This document shows, piece after piece, positions 5,373 to 6,489 of a stretch of DNA of 6,489 nt. Numbering within the stretch: the stretch's first letter is position 1; each line of letters starts with the position of its first letter. The notes beneath the pieces are model-generated. The model ran no database searches. It was not told where the DNA came from and was given only the letters and a program-made list of their open reading frames with translations. A program made the position numbers and the translations under genes. This DNA is from Dehalococcoidia bacterium (GTDB taxonomy: Bacteria > Chloroflexota > Dehalococcoidia > SZUA-161): assembly GCA_004376205.1 (NCBI GenBank), contig SOKG01000111.1, positions 1 to 6,489 of the forward strand. Reading direction: 5' to 3'.

Positions 5373-6422
5373 TCAACCCTCTTGCAAGCTCAACTTTGTC
5401 TTTCGTTTCTCACCACCTCGAGAATAAGTACCTGAGCGAAGGTTTGGCTCAACAGGCGCCGTCATAAGGTATACAGGTTCCCCCTCGGCCCTAAACTTCC
5501 TCCGCTCTTCAGCCTTTTCGATGAGCTCCAAGCCCAAGGGCCTTGCTACTTCGTCGAGATACCTAGATATACCCAGGCGACCGATTGTAGCCCCAACCCT
5601 TTCTCTCCCCTGAGCATTGGCCTGGTACCACTCTGTAGTCCTCTCGATCAGGGAGAAACATTCCGCGTCAGAGACGAACTGAGCTATCTCATAGGCATAG
5701 AGAGGGTGCCTCCCATGCTTGCCACCCACCCGGACAAGCCATCCCATCCTCGCCGATACCATGGCACCCACCGGGCAGACTTTGATACAATCCGCGCAAT
5801 AGATGCACTTTCCATTATCCCTCACGGGGAGGCCATCCACAAGGTCAAGGGCATCTTCCTCACAGCTACTAATGCAGAGGCCACAGCTATTACATAGCTC
5901 TGCCACCAATGCCGGCTCAGCTATTCCTTGAAATCCTAGGTCCATCTCCCTAGTGCGGGCACAATCAATCGGACATCCAGAAAAAGATATCTTGAATTTG
6001 TGGTGACCGGTGGGGATTCCAAAATAGCGCCTATCCACCTCCAGGCACATGGCCTGAGCGTCCGTAAGACCATTGGGGTTATAGGTGCACCCCGCACAGG
6101 CAGTCGGCACCCTGATACGAGGGCCGCAGGAGGCAACAGACCAATTCATTTCCTTCAGCTCAGCAACGATAGCGTCGAAGTGCTGGTGGTGAACATAAGG
6201 GATTTCTATCGACTGTCGAAAAGAGGTATGAACCTCTCCCTGCCCGTACTTCTCGGCAATCTCAGCCGCTTTGTGCAATTGTTGAGATGTCAGTTTCCCC
6301 GCTGGGCATCGCAACCTTACTGTGAAAAGGTCCCGTTGAGTTTGCTTGATAAACCCCCCGCTCCTGAGCGCTTCGAAATCCAGCTTCAAGCGGCGAGCCT
6401 CCTGTTTCAGTTGTACATCCAT
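5373..6422 (-). CDS. Siroheme/4Fe-4S sulfite (or nitrite) reductase with two ferredoxin clusters, AsrC/DsrB-like
   Basis: About 349 residues (numbered from the ATG at 6422), expected to reduce sulfite to sulfide with six electrons, or nitrite to ammonia. The N-terminal half is the ferredoxin-like half domain, with PAGKLTSQQL near 40-49 and TSFRQSIEIPYV around 66-77 (anion-binding Arg69). The siroheme-4Fe-4S site follows: Cys109-x2-Cys112 in TACAGCTYNPNG and Cys150-x3-Cys154 in SGCPIDCAR, preceded by HHKFK with substrate-binding lysines 142 and 144. Two ferredoxin 4Fe-4S motifs are inserted next: Cys177, 180, 183, 187 and Cys206, 209, 212, 216. This is the single-chain anaerobic architecture, not CysI. 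The first cysteine pair deviates from the usual C-x5-C. An upstream TTG at 6440 overlaps the previous stop and would add six residues; I prefer the ATG, which follows a run of seven G. Being first in a cysteine/methionine operon, it most likely supplies sulfide for assimilation. Sulfite versus nitrite cannot be settled from sequence. Confidence 0.88.
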   Translation of the reverse strand: MDVQLKQEARRLKLDFEALRSGGFIKQTQRDLFTVRLRCPAGKLTSQQLHKAAEIAEKYGQGEVHTSFRQSIEIPYVHHQHFDAIVAELKEMNWSVASCGPRIRVPTACAGCTYNPNGLTDAQAMCLEVDRRYFGIPTGHHKFKISFSGCPIDCARTREMDLGFQGIAEPALVAELCNSCGLCISSCEEDALDLVDGLPVRDNGKCIYCADCIKVCPVGAMVSARMGWLVRVGGKHGRHPLYAYEIAQFVSDAECFSLIERTTEWYQANAQGRERVGATIGRLGISRYLDEVARPLGLELIEKAEERRKFRAEGEPVYLMTAPVEPNLRSGTYSRGGEKRKTKLSLQEG

Positions 6423-6436
6423 TTCCCCCCCATTAC

Positions 6437-6489
6437 TCAAAGAACCTCTAGTACTACCTTTAACTCAATGATTTGCCCGTCCCATTTTT
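6437..6489 (-). CDS. 3' end of an unidentified upstream gene (runs off the right edge)
   Basis: On the minus strand one frame is open from the window edge and reads 16 codons, KWDGQIIELKVVLEVL, followed by a TGA at 6437-6439. The hydrophobic/charged alternation looks like a real C-terminal beta-strand or helix. The stop lies 14 bases before the preferred reductase ATG and overlaps the alternative TTG start, consistent with the close packing of the rest of the operon. It is too short for a family assignment, and an untranslated leader is the alternative. Confidence 0.4.
   Translation of the reverse strand, partial: KWDGQIIELKVVLEVL

Noticed and set aside
6441..6489. Promoter for the operon in the bases before the reductase gene.
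   Set aside because: No convincing -10/-35 pair is visible, and an open frame runs through this stretch to a stop overlapping the possible TTG start, so read-through from an upstream gene is more likely.

Overview
The window is one strand-consistent gene cluster. Every supported gene lies on the minus strand, so transcription runs from the high-coordinate end to the low-coordinate end. Gaps are short or absent (TTGA/TAATG-type overlaps, and gaps of 1 to about 70 bases). I see no rRNA, tRNA, mobile element, CRISPR array, rho-independent terminator or convincing promoter inside the window. The operon therefore probably starts upstream of the right edge and continues past the left edge. No stretch above 300 bases is without a gene call.

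Layout in transcription order: (1) the last codons of an unidentified upstream gene; (2) a siroheme/4Fe-4S sulfite (or nitrite) reductase with two built-in ferredoxin clusters; (3) a small orphan ORF with a possible frameshifted N-terminal extension; (4) a cysteine-synthase-type PLP enzyme fused at its C-terminus to a TusA-like sulfurtransferase domain; (5) a small DUF2061 membrane protein; (6) a conventional CysK-type cysteine synthase; (7) a Cys/Met-metabolism PLP enzyme of the cystathionine gamma-synthase type; (8) a zinc-ribbon threonine synthase; (9) the first 22 codons of a stand-alone NIL-domain protein.

Together the genes describe assimilation of reduced sulfur into amino acids. Sulfite is reduced to sulfide, sulfide (or a carrier-bound sulfur atom) is placed on activated serine to give cysteine, and cysteine sulfur is passed to a homoserine ester to give cystathionine on the way to methionine. 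Threonine synthase competes for the homoserine branch. The NIL domain is known from methionine ABC transporters and from NIL-ferredoxins linked to homocysteine synthesis, which fits the theme.

Organism: the mix of a single-subunit anaerobic-type siroheme reductase with ferredoxin clusters, a zinc-ribbon threonine synthase, a NIL-domain protein and DUF2061, with roughly balanced base composition, suggests an anaerobic bacterium. The Dehalococcoidia/Chloroflexota is my best guess, but this is inference and not proven by any marker here. The most unusual element is the cysteine synthase-TusA fusion next to a second, ordinary cysteine synthase. The orphan ORF between the reductase and the fusion is the main unexplained piece.
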